Source: Nereocystis luetkeana
Lineage: Eukaryota > Sar > Phaeophyceae > Laminariales > Laminariaceae
DNA: 64,000 bases
Assembly (NCBI GenBank): GCA_031213475.1
Contig: JARUPZ010000014.1
Coordinates: 124,001-188,000 of the forward strand
Direction: 5' to 3'
In this document: positions 22,990 through 34,083 of the stretch, one piece after another
Layout of the letters: every line of letters begins with the position of its first letter
Numbering within the stretch: the stretch's first letter is position 1
Notes under the pieces: model-generated
What the model was told of the DNA's origin: nothing
What the model saw: the letters and a program-made list of their open reading frames with translations, nothing else
Databases searched by the model: none
Made by a program: the position numbers and the translations under genes

Positions 22990-25357
22990 GATCTGAACGA
23001 TTTCATTCATCCCATTCGTAGTCCCTCTGCAAATTGTACGTATTTTATGTCCTTGTGACTACCACTGCTGTGGTTATGATACTATTAGTATGCACCAGGT
23101 ACTCTGTACTATTACGAACTCTGTACGGGTATTGTGACGTAGGTATCAGGTTCACACCGTCCGCGCACAGGCATGATATGTTGGGGTTAGTACCCTGGTA
23201 TGATTTTATTTGTCCATTTTATCATACAGTAGTAGCATACAACATCATATCGTACCTGGTTCATTTTTTGCTTTTTTTCTATTAATAATACTATAATAAG
23301 ATCGTTTTCGAATACACAAAACAAACCTCTTCTTTGCGGAATGCGATGTCGGGCGATGGTCAATTTCGCAGTGGGGCTATTCGTGTCAAACCCGGGTACC
23401 GATACTTAGGGTATCGATCTTTCACCCCGGAAACCCCGAGGGCAGCTTATCATCCTGTAAAGTTTGTACCTGGTACATTCACAGTACACAGTATCGAGGA
23501 GATCGTTTGAAATATGTACCTGCAACCAGGGTACTCTATTTCCCGGGAACACGGGTAACCGGCGGATACCCAGGTACTCGCCTAAAATAGCCGATAGTAC
23601 TCGCGAGTACCCGCGTTTTCCCCGCACAAAAATGGGGAGTACTTGTTGCCGATGAGTACTCGGCGTGGTACCCCTCTACTACTGCCTTTGTGTTTCTGTT
23701 TTCCTCTTCAGTCGGCTGTTACTGTTGGATATCTTGTCTGTGTGTGTCGACGGCTACGTTTTTTACTGCGAGGCCTGTACGTACGTACACGATCAATTTA
23801 ACTAACCAACCCGAGGCCTACAGAAGCGGGTCGGCTTTCTATAACGCGGGGGGCTTGTTTCGCTGCTAGACATCTCGATTTTGTCGCGGTCCTTTTGATC
23901 CAGTGCTTTTGGGCGCCTTGCTGCTATGGTGTGTGTTCTGAGTGCGGCAGGATTATTTCCTATCTCGACTTCGAACGCACACGGCCCCGAGCCTGTACTG
24001 GTACGTTTGAGACAGCCTTGCCTCTTTCAAGTGTGCTTCCAGAATGGATACAAGTGTTTAGATATTTTCCCGAGAGGAAAACACAAAGAGTGAACTCTTA
24101 GGAATATGACAAGTGAACTTTTGCGGAGGGGGCTCCGCCGCGGTGGGCTGACGCCCGCCTACGGTTCTGTGCATGCTCGCAGTGGTCAAATCTGGTAGGT
24201 AAGCCGAAACCGCACGAAAGCGGCAGTACTGCCAACGGATGTACTAAACTGCATAATATAAAGGATTGACGGTAGGTACAGTAATCTGTTTTGTTTTGTG
24301 TTCAAAGAAAAAACGTCGCGGGTCTCACGTGTGCGATGATGGCAGCAGCAGTGTAACAGCAGCACTTACAGCTACAAGTACCCGTGCACTCGCGCGTGCC
24401 ATTATATTATTTCCCAGACACTAGAAATACTATGTACCAGGTATGTGGTATCGAGGCGGTACCAACTATCAATAGGGATCAGATCAAAAACGCAGCAGAT
24501 TATTGCGAAAAAGCGAACGCAGCACGCCCTGCCGGGACACGACGAGAGCACGGCCGAAACCACCCCCGGCAGAGTCGAGAGAGGCGAGCACAATCAGGCG
24601 CGAGAAGGAAACAGCGGACCGAGAGATAGACGTCATCGCGAGGAAACTTGAAAACGGGTCGGAGCCTGGTCTACAACTACAATATGTTTTTAGCTCTGAC
24701 AGCAAACCGCCTACAGCATCCTGGATACGTTTATACCATAAGGACACTCGAACACGTAAAGAGCAAATCAGAGAGTATATATATGTACCAGGTACGAGAT
24801 ACCAGGTGCTCATGTGTTATGTGCAGCAGCGATAGTAATCACAGTTTATAGGGTATGTATCTGGTATTTAAATAAGGTAAGATAGCCTTCCTGTCTCCCT
24901 GTTGACCCGAGACCCCATCCTTGTCGAAGTTACCCGAGACACGAGGGTACTGCAACAATACTGCAACAGTACTATGGCAGTACGTGAGTGTCCCCCCTAG
25001 GCGGCTGGGCTGATTTTGCATGTATTTGTGGTATGATATTATCCGGATAGCATATCGTATGAGATTACACCTGGTATACCAAGCACGTATATACCAGGTA
25101 CATGCCAAAACTACTTGTTTTAGTTGTCGTACAAACTGCAGTGCTTTCGGCTTTTATATTTACAATATACCTGGTACGTGGTATGCGAGTAGATATTACG
25201 GCAACTGTACGCCGACAGCTCGTGTTCTGGTAAGAGCGGTAGTGCTGCTGTACATGTTGTACATATCGCTGCCACCCAATTGCTGCTGTATCCCATCACC
25301 TATACCTGGTACCTGGTATCATTTTTGGCTGCACATGGCTGTCCATGAGTGCTGTCG
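22990..25357. other. Gene-free stretch dense in TACCAGGTAC palindromes
   Basis: No gene is supported. Palindromes of TACCAGGTAC/TACCTGGTAC type occur repeatedly (for instance 23466, 24434, 24788, 25095 and 25163), together with CAGTACTC motifs. Open frames of about 110 codons near 24500-24835 are chance frames. Confidence 0.4.
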
Positions 25358-25448
25358 GTCCGTGCGCGCACTCACTGTCGGTGTCCGTGCGCGCACTCAC
25401 TGTCGGTGTCCGTGCGCGCACTCACTGTCGGTGTCCGTGCGCGCGCTC
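25358..25448. repeat. 25-bp tandem repeat, unit GTCCGTGCGCGCACTCACTG plus TCGGT
   Basis: Almost four exact units; GC-rich. It lies 50 bp upstream of an interstitial telomere repeat. Confidence 0.9.
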
Positions 25449-25497
25449 AGCATGAACACGAGATATCCTTCAGCTTCACGCAACAAGAGACGTCTCA

Positions 25498-25519
25498 CTA
25501 ACCCTAACCCTAACCCTAG
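25498..25519. repeat. Interstitial telomere-like repeat (CCCTAA)3
   Basis: Three and a half CCCTAA units in internal position. Confidence 0.8.
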
Positions 25520-26279
25520 TAAAGATTCAACCAGTTTAATATTTCTAAGCTTTGATGGTGAACGTTGGTATTATACACTAAACCAGTTGAAACAAACAAG
25601 CTTGCTGGTGAGTGGGTGGCGTTGAGCATTTCGCCAGTTTCTATTTCAACCTATGTTGGTGAATGGTCGGCGCCTCTCTCCCCCGGGAAGCATGGTGAAG
25701 TCTAACTGGTTTATGATTGGTGTTCATGACACCAACAACTTGTATTCGCCAACATGGTATCACATAACGATATGGCATTGCCCATACTACAGCAGTAGTA
25801 CGACTACTATACCTGGCGACAAGGGCTAAGGGCTCCGCATGGGTACCGGTATTATGCCATATTGCCGGCATCTCATAATGCCGATGATGCCGGCACCCAT
25901 GCCTCGGATAGGAAAGCATACATCGATGACAATTCTTGCTATTTGTACTTGAAGTAATTATGCCAGGATCGTATAAATATACTGTTATTTTTCCTGCAGT
26001 TCCCCACATACGCTCAAGTGGTGCAGAAGGCAATGATGACAAGTGAAAACTAAAGGTGTATCCGTGATAGAATCCGCCCTCAAGCGGAGGCTCCTTTCTC
26101 GGACGTGTAACTATGTCGTTTTTTTCTCTCAGGTTTGTGTGTGAGAGTTCTTTTAGTCTCAGTTCTTCTGATATTCTTTGTCAGCCACAATCATCGGATC
26201 GTATCATCTTCGACAATCAGTTATCAGCATCGTTTCGTTGTCTCGTGTATGATGTACCCGGTATCCAGTAAGTTTTCAG

Positions 26280-27080
26280 TTTGTTTTTCTACGATAGATA
26301 TATTGAGAGTATACTCCGGATACTTCAGTGCTGCCAGTACTTGCAGGATATGAAAGTACTATCGGCCAAAATGCTGCCTATGTTGGCGATATATCCCCAG
26401 TACGTATCTCCAGAATATTGCCAATACTCTCAGTATCCTCCTCAATTGCTGCGACTTCTATGCACATCTACTGTAGTATATGTACCGATGCATGTGTGGG
26501 TCCCACACCACTCCCCCCCGCCCCATTCCAGCGCGCTGGCTCCATAATATTGCGCTAAGTGCCTTCTCAACGTACTGCGAATACCGGCACTACTCACAGC
26601 ATCAAACCCCGAAATAGTCGGGAATGTAGGCTGTACCCGCAGTACGTAGATCCGCAGTACTCGTAGTGTAAGTGCCACCCACTACTCGCAGTATGGTACG
26701 ACGACACACTGCCAGGACTCACAGGATTGAGCTGTATCGAACCCACTATTAAATATTAATATCGGTTCTCGCAGTGCCTCCACAACTTTTCTCTCCGAAA
26801 ATAATTTACTGAGCATTCGTGCAGCACAGGAGTATAGTATTTCCAGGAGTATCGAAGCATCAGGACCAAGCCTACTGTAGTACTTTGACAGCAGCAGTGT
26901 GAACACATGACCGTACTGTAAAGAACTCCGAGGGCCCAGAAAGCAGGCTGGGAGGACAGAGTCGAAGCGATCCGCATAGAAGGATAAATACCGAAGCGAG
27001 GACTCGCAGTATATGAGCAGTATCGAACAATGACATACATTTGCCAATACTCGCAGTATCAGCATTGTCGAACCTGATAA
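26280..27080. repeat. CAGTACTCGCAGTAC-type degenerate array with repeat E
   Basis: Sequence built of short degenerate units (CAGTATC, CAGTACTCGCAG, CTCCCAGTAC) in both orientations. Positions 26918-27002 also match 42881-42976 (GTAAAGAACT, AGGCCCAGAA, AGTCGAAGCGAT-type blocks). The same kind of array recurs at 41400-41780, 43600-43680, 43975-44225 and 44930-45150. Confidence 0.55.
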
Positions 27081-27199
27081 TGTGTGCAGCACAGGGGTAC
27101 CTTTAAGAGGGTCCGCAAAGGAAGGTGGGATTTCGAAGCCACGCAGAGACCAGCTTTTAGTGATCTCGTGTTTTGCCTTAGGGTTAGTATGTATGATAC

Positions 27200-29685
27200 C
27201 AGTGCAAGTACCACAAGCTGACGAGCCTCGGCCGAATTGGTTATGATGTATCGGTACTCGGTACTTATATTAATAGTAATATTGTACTTACCGTACAAAG
27301 ACACGCGGCTGCTAAAAGATCAACCCTGCGTTATCTCCTACCCCAAGACTGACTCTCTCCTAGCCGTCTTTTATCTACTCGTGCACAGCAAAAAGTCCCG
27401 CTTCAGGGGCCCAACCAAAACGTTTCGTCGATAATCGATCAAGAAAGAAAACGAAAACCTACGCTACATAGAACCTGGTTGTCTCCTTAATATCTTCTGT
27501 CTGTCTCCTCGGCGACGTTCGTGTCGGGGCCGTATTTGGCGGTCTCCCGCATCAACAGAGGGTGGGGTAGAAGGCGCGGAGGTGGCCGGGGAGCGCGAGC
27601 CGCTGGCGACAATCCGGGGCTTGACACCGAGCCCAACAAATGCCGGTCCCGGGACCCAAACGGCAAAATTAAAGCAGCAGCAGTAGTTGTGTGTCGTCTT
27701 AGACGAGTGCCGATCAGACACGTACCGACGTGGGAAGCGTGAGGGAGAAACGTGCATGTTGTCTCTACGCACTCGTCCGCGCCGGTACGTTAATATATCG
27801 ACACCGAGTACGAGTACACCCAACAAATTCATTTAGCCCGACCTACTGGTCGAATCGTCAAATCGTCAGCACTGCCATGCTGTAGGCCAACAGATATTAA
27901 AATGAAAAGTCGCTCAAGTTTTCGCTGTTGAGGCTAACGATTATTTTCCGGTAGCCTTCGACCCGGACCTTGCTACTTACATTGACCTGCTGTTCTTACC
28001 ACGCCGCAGAAGTGTCCGCCTGTCTGCCCCGTTCTACGCACAGCTGTTTTTTTTGTTTTTTTTTTCAACAGATCACTTTCGATGGTCAGAATACTGTCAT
28101 TCCGAAGGCTGGTTTTCACGGTGCAGCTTTCTCGGATCCCACGGAACCGTACGTACAGTTTTGCGATTACCTCACCGCACGGCATCGCACCGCACCACGG
28201 TCCGATTTTCAAAATACACAAACCGCGCTGCGTTGGAGTTCCCCGTACAAGTAGTAGAATGCAGTGGTCCTTCCTTTTCCCCCCCTGCTGCAGTGTGATA
28301 TTCATGCCTTAGCCGCTCTCAGGCCATATACGAGTAAGGGCCGCTCTTGAAGACACAGTGCATATGACAAAACATGCGTCATTTTGGTAAGAGTTACTTC
28401 AAGCCCTGAAACAGTAAATATTAATATTAATAGTTGATTTATTTTTTAAATCCCATAATTTAAGTCAACAAAGAAGAGAAAAATCCAAAACAAGACAGCC
28501 AAATATGACTATTTTTGGCGAGCCCAAAACTCCCAATTCCATATTTGACCTTTTGATAAAGTGTTTTTCTTTTGTGCGTTTCATTGAAAACGATCCAAGC
28601 CGCCGCCTCTTCGCCTACGTGAAATATTTTTAACGCACAGAGACATTGGATACCTAGTCGGGTGAGAGTTTTCTACAGATATCGCCGGAGCAGACCGCAA
28701 TGGTTTGACTATGGTGTCAACAATGGTTGAACAAGAACATGTCTAGGCAACGGCGTCTCCTGGCGAGACTCGAACAGATTATTGACACTGCTCACTGCCA
28801 AGTGTCGACCCGAGAAACTTCGTACTTATCATATCGACATATCGGCTATAGGCACCGTATGGCCGTGTTGGGGGGGGGGGGTACTCATGTCATGCGTGTA
28901 TGACATGAGTACCCATTCGTTGCGTTAGGCCTTAGTGATTTGACCATTGACCACGCATCCCTTCCGAGACTGAGCACCGATCCTGCTCCTATCCTACTCT
29001 TAGAGTAATCGAGACACCTACAACTTCCAGGGGGGGGGGGGGGGGGGATGCCTGCCGTATGACCCCGGATATGAGCTGCAAAATTAAGGGAGCTGGAGAA
29101 AGTTGCCCAAAGACAATAGATGAGATGGAAAAGTAATTGTTGAAGTGCATACGGACAGTTGTATTTTCTTGCGTAGTTGAAAACGCTCTCCTGACTTGCC
29201 GCCGCCGCCGCCGCCGCCTTACAGCGCGGTTGATACGCAGATGTCTGCAGCCGAAGACCTAGTGCTATTGTTTTGTCGGCTTCGAAGCGGTCCATGCCCA
29301 GATACCAAAATCGCAGCTGTTTGGTTAGGGGCTATTTGGGGGAAGCTGTATGGACCCTGGCCTATTCTGATAGCTTCGACCCAATGGTTGAAATATATTC
29401 GACTTTCGATGATAACCCTATCTAACCTAACCCCGACCCCGACCGCCTGGGAATTTTCTCGGAATGCAAGTGTATCGCAGAGTTAACGTGGACTATCAAC
29501 CATTTTGTCAAACCTGAACGGAGTCGTACATACTCTGTACCGGATTTTTTCCTAACTCTCACCTTACGAGGGCCGGTTGACCGCAGGAATGATGCAATGT
29601 CTTGGTTTGCCTCGTGTGCCAGTGTAATACTATGATGTGTAGCGGGGCTCTTGGTGATGGTACGAGCAGGAGGGTCCCACGCATC
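27200..29685. other. Intergenic stretch upstream of the membrane-protein gene
   Basis: No gene is firmly supported. A GC-rich plus-strand frame at about 27510-27680 contains LDTEPNKCRSRDPNGKIK and might be a lone exon, but no partner exons were found. Poly-G runs occur at 28869-28881 and 29031-29048, and a (CCG)n run at about 29201-29216. The promoter of the downstream gene should lie near the end of this interval; no TATA-like element was convincing. Confidence 0.35.
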
Positions 29686-29712
29686 ATGGACAAAACGAAG
29701 GAAAATGGGTGA
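29686..29712 (+). promoter_or_regulatory. Overlapping upstream ORF (8 codons)
   Basis: An ATG at 29686 opens the short frame MDKTKENG and stops at 29710-29712, overlapping the proposed start codon at 29705 in another frame. If both lie on the transcript, ribosomes using the first ATG would bypass the main start, a common translational brake. Depends on where transcription begins, which cannot be seen. Confidence 0.35.
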
Positions 29713-29762
29713 TATCAACTCACGTGGTCTCGACGACGATCAGATGGCCGTGGATTATAAAG
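29705..29762 (+). CDS. Membrane protein gene, exon 1
   Basis: Encodes MGDINSRGLDDDQMAVDYK plus the first base of Gly20. The exon ends at the donor AAAG|GTAGTA. A hydrophilic acidic start with no signal peptide. Confidence 0.65.
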
Positions 29763-32700
29763 GTAGTATGTAGAGATCCGTTACCGTCCGTTCAGCTATC
29801 GTCCACTGATTCTAGTCCTGTAGGTGATGACATTTTTTTATCCTTCAGGCATGCCGAAATGTGTCTACGTAAGTTTGTGTATACAGACTGTGGTACCAAC
29901 GCTGTGTTTCTTTCTCTCTCTGAGTTCAGAAAACAACTGTATCGGAGGAGGTCCTGCCTGGAGTTGGCGTCAACACGTAATTGCTGGTTCGAAACAGTCT
30001 TCCACGCCGCTCCTATTGTTCCGTAGGGTCTTGTTGAACCGTTGCCCCCTGTAGTGCCCCCTCGGCGTAACTTTATGTCGCACCTCGATCCCGTCAACTG
30101 CAGGTGAACTGATTCAACCTGGCGCTCCCATGTATCGCCCGAGCTACCTCGTAGCGTTTGATGTCGCGTGCGAGTTCGTGCCGTTCACCGATATCGTGAG
30201 CGACATCTTCCTGCTGGCGTCGGTGTGGCCATCCACCGAGGTTATCGCTCCTTCCGACGTCGTTGGGTGCGGCGGGCGGGCCCTCTGGTGAGCGAAGGGT
30301 GCTTACGAAGTACTACGGAAAACGTACGAGCTGATCCAGCTCTACTAATAGCACTGATCCAGCTCTACTAATGGTACTGATCCTGCTGTACTAATAGCAC
30401 TCACTTTCAAGGGCATGCATATTGAACGGTGATGCATTGGGTCATGGTTCGCACGCTTATCCTGTAAATCTACCAACGACCAGGTGCACAATTGTATATT
30501 AACCTGATCTGGTGCATTGCCTAGCATTGGCGTTCTTGGGTGGTATCGTATCGTATACCAGGTACATTAATCAACTCGTTTTCTCGGCGAAAACATGACT
30601 TTTATTCGACTTTTTAAGCAAAGCACGGCGAGATTTGTGTAAGAAGCTAAGGATTGTCCTCAATAGCACATCAATGGCATTGCACCCAGGAATAACACGC
30701 TTCTACAATGGGCAAAGGCACCGGCACCTACCTGCCCGCCATAACAAGAAGCAGTCTGTGGGGTCTGTCTAATTCCTGCTAGCATTGCTATAAGCTGCTC
30801 GGAAAGGCGACCCGGCTACGAAAATATAGCCGAAAAAAAATGATAGCCGGGAGGAGGCCTTCGCAGTCTACCGCAAGATGGAGGACAGCGTTGGAACGCG
30901 GAAAGAGTCGCAAACCTGGGGTGTTCGGATTGCCGCCAATGAGACCCCCAAACGTCACCAAGACCCATGCTCATTGGCAGGCGCTCCAATCCCATGCGGG
31001 CAACGAGATCCGATGACTATATCCTCCATCTGCGCATTACCTTCTTAAATATGTTTGCAACGCTCGTTGTCAGCCAACCCACGAAAGACTTACCACACCA
31101 AAAAGGCATCCAGCTACAGCGAACAGACAATTGAAGCACTTTTGGTTGTATCACCCGGCTGTGAATACAGTGAGCACGCAGCAGTGCAATAAGTGCCTTG
31201 CTGTGGCTATGCCGTACAAGGTACACTACTTTCCATTGCTGCAGTGCGACTACCATATCTAAGCAAGTGGTGGCCGATACTGTAGTCGTCATATTTTGGC
31301 ATCATTCCTCCCCTCCCCGTCTATATATATAATATATATATATAGGTTGGGTTGGCGCAAAATATTCCGCTAGCTGCTTGAGCTAGACAACTATTCGTAG
31401 GGTACCGTCTCTTTTTTTGGGCGGTCACCACGGCTGGCGGTCGAGTCAGATAATATGCGCGCGGTGGAGAACCCCAACCCCGCACAAGGGGAATTATCGT
31501 ATGGCGCATTGTGTATATGATCAGGCACCCACGAGGCAAATGCAACGTGTGTCCATTTGCTGTCTCTGCAAGGGCCCACACAAAAAAAAAAACAATTAAT
31601 TCGAAGCCGTGATCCTTTTCAAGCTCGCCTCAAAAGGGGTTCTTAGTAGGATACAGCTCACCCTTCATTCGACTCGCCCAACCACTCACGGCGCTTCGCA
31701 CTTGGTGCAAGCTATGTCATCCTGGGCGGTGAAAACCCGACGTGCTCCGTCCCGGCATTCTAGTGATGCGAGAGGGTATGGTCATATGACTACGGCCATG
31801 CAACCCCTCCCACCCGAACCCCCTAAAAATATTGATATGCCCCAGGTACCAGAGGGTGTACTCTAGCTCAAGCAAATAAACGCAGACCTTCGGCTCGCGC
31901 CATGATAAAAATCATCGCTTTGATCATCCACGTCTCTGAATCAGATTATAGAGAGCGCCATTTACCGAGCAAGTCGCCAAACCTACTCGTACCTTACCAC
32001 GAGTACTGGGCCTCCTCGTGTTGGCTTTTGCATATCCGGTTTCGGCTGACGAAGACTATAGTGATTAGCCGCGTGTATGCTGTCTCGATGAGTCACGGAA
32101 GTAGGTTTTGTGTTACAGCACGCAGTGGGCGACGTTATCGCACCCGGCTCGCTGTGTACAACGCTAACAGTGTAAACGGGAGAGGGTTGACTCCGTCAGC
32201 CGATCCGAATTTTTTTCCTGGTATGATACGAGTCGACCTGAATGAAGGCAGTGGCTGCAATATGCCTTCGAAATGCCGACGAACGGGAGACCCTTTCAAC
32301 GTTTCAGTAGCAGTGTTAAGACGTTGTTTTTCCCGGCTTTTCGGTAACAAGCGTTGTTTACGTTGTGCTCCATATATTGGAGGACGGGGCGACCCGAACG
32401 AACCTGCAAATTTTGTACATGATTTCTTCCGTTGACTTCCCTGCGATTGGCTAACCCGTCCTTAACCTACCGATCGTGCTGTTGTTCGTAAGGCAGCATC
32501 GCATTGCTCCGGCCGTAGTTTTTATGCGTGTCGCTTGTTTTGACCAATCGGCCAATTATGGCCTGCAGGCACGCAGCCGTTAGCTCTCTTGGCGGTACTT
32601 AGTGCTGTGACCACCTCATAGAGTCTTGGTTTTGGCTCATGATTCTCTCCTAACCCTATCGCGCCGATCGTAGGCGTTAAGCGAACGAGTTGACCCTTCG

Positions 32701-34083
32701 TTCAATACGCGCTGCAGATACCACCCGCGGGCGGGTCGCCTCTCATTTTTTGGTTATGCCTAGCGGTTGTGTTTCGGGCAACGTATACTTTGGCGATACA
32801 TATGTATATCGTTGTGTAGCCGAGCTGACCACCCCATCCCCTCCCCCTCGACACTTCGCGTATGCTCTGTTGGTGCACGCTACAGGTACCTCGCTTTGTC
32901 CCTCACAGTGGTGGGTACGCTGGTCGACCTCGTTCCGGAAATGTTGCTGCTGACCGAAATAATCATGCACCCCGGTGTCACCGCCGACTACAGCTCGCTG
33001 GGTACTATCCTAAAGATGATGTTCAGCGACGGTAAGCCGGTCATCGTCTTCGCCGCCACGGAGGACCACGATAAGCCGCTGGGCCCTTCGCTCCTCCTAG
33101 TACGAGACTCTCTTCGCCGACGCCTGGCATCGGTGGCGGCAAGCTTATATTTGCGCGACGGCTGCTTCGCTAACGCAACACCAAAGTGGACGTACGCCGG
33201 CCTCGTGGGAGTTCTGGTCGGGGGAGAGTTCCTGACAGCAATTGGCGCGTGCCTGTTTTTACGCATTGATTTCAGTTGGGCGGCCGTCATCTCTCTTGTG
33301 GCGAGTGTTGTGGCGCTGTTGGTGTCCGTGCGGTGCCACATGAGGGCTGTCGGTGAGATAGAGCTCCACACGTGTCATGCGTCGCCGTCAGACACCGGTG
33401 GCCGCCTCATCGAGTTCATCCTGCCAGGCCCGGTGACGTTGGCCCGCTTTTTGCTCATTGTCCCCGTTTGGCCCATGCTGTTGGTGTACTCGGAAAGCGC
33501 TTCGTTTTGGCCGTTCTCCATGGCGAACGATGGGGACCACTCTTTGCCTAGCTCTGACAGTGCGCTCTGGGTGTCCCCGACGGATTGGCTCAGGGTTGGC
33601 AAGCCCACCCTCAGCGTTTCTGATAACGAGAGTCCCCTGAGCTTCCTGTACTGGACAATTGTACCGCACCTTCTGTGGACCCTCGTGAGTGTGGTCTGGG
33701 TGGGCTTGCTTGGAGTTTGTCGGATATTTTGCTGGTACTTTGGGCACACAGAGGATTGGTCGGCGCACCCGTGGGGTGTTTACTTCGCCAGCCAAGAGTC
33801 GCCCTTCCACGTGTGGTCGCGCAATATCCAAGGAGCGTTGGGGCTGGGTCTGACCACGTGGATAGCAAAGGACTTCAAGCGCCTGCTTGTGTTTTCTGCT
33901 GTTCTGGCGGGCCTGCTGTTTGAAAGCCGCAAGCACGGAGCATGCGTGGAGCAAGAATGGGCCTTCGTGTTTGCTCATGCGGCGTGGTGGGCGATCATAC
34001 TGATGGGGCACGCCGCTAGAAAGAAGAACGTCTTCAAGGCCGCCCCCCCGACAGATAGCGCCAGGGTGGCCGATCGCTGGTGA
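29705..34083 (+). CDS. Multi-pass membrane protein of unknown family (3 exons, 479 aa)
   Basis: Exons 29705-29762, 30104-30287 and 32886-34083 join in phase: G|GT gives Gly20 and TG|G gives Trp81. Junctions are GT-AG (GTAGTA...CTGCAG and GTGAGC...CTACAG). The ATG at 29705 has a favourable context (A at -3, G at +4). The N-terminus is acidic and soluble (residues 1-30). About eight hydrophobic segments follow: 34-58, 81-106, 182-206, 209-230, 263-283, 334-364, 412-427 and 440-456. Distinctive motifs are CEFVPFTDIVSDIF in the first segment and VDLVPEMLLLTE in the second; the C-terminus is basic (AARKK). The DxxSD-type first segment faintly recalls XK-related proteins, but I do not recognise the family. 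Likely in a cell membrane; no enzymatic motif is seen. Coding exons are distinctly GC-rich compared with flanks. Confidence 0.75.
30104..30287 (+). CDS. Membrane protein gene, exon 2
   Basis: Starts after the acceptor AACTGCAG and ends at CTCTG|GTGAGC. It carries the first transmembrane segment with the CEFVPFTDIVSD motif, then a short loop containing two Cys-Gly pairs. Alternative small exons between 29824 and 29976 were tested and do not keep phase. Confidence 0.75.
31344..31802 (+). repeat. Dispersed repeat A, copy 2 (inside intron 2)
   Basis: Same orientation as 3340-3832 and also preceded by a TA-rich run. It lies in the 2.6 kb intron of the membrane-protein gene and keeps the same order of conserved blocks, including ATACAGCTCACCCTTCATTC and the end TACGGCCATGCA. 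Confidence 0.7.
32886..34083 (+). CDS. Membrane protein gene, exon 3 (last)
   Basis: The largest exon, 398 codons plus stop. It begins after CTACAG, completes Trp81 and carries seven of the eight predicted membrane segments. An open frame extends upstream of 32886 to 32767, but that part has no start codon of its own and is not protein-like, while the splice acceptor keeps phase with exon 2. The frame ends with ARVADRW and TGA at 34081. Confidence 0.85.

Noticed and set aside
29824..29976. Two small exons between exons 1 and 2 of the membrane-protein gene
   Set aside because: They have good AG and GT borders, but every combination breaks phase with exon 2, while exon 1 to exon 2 joins directly.
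31902..32435. 177-codon plus-strand frame inside intron 2 of the membrane-protein gene
   Set aside because: The exons at 30287 and 32886 join in phase with a continuous membrane segment; this frame has no splice sites that keep phase and no motif.
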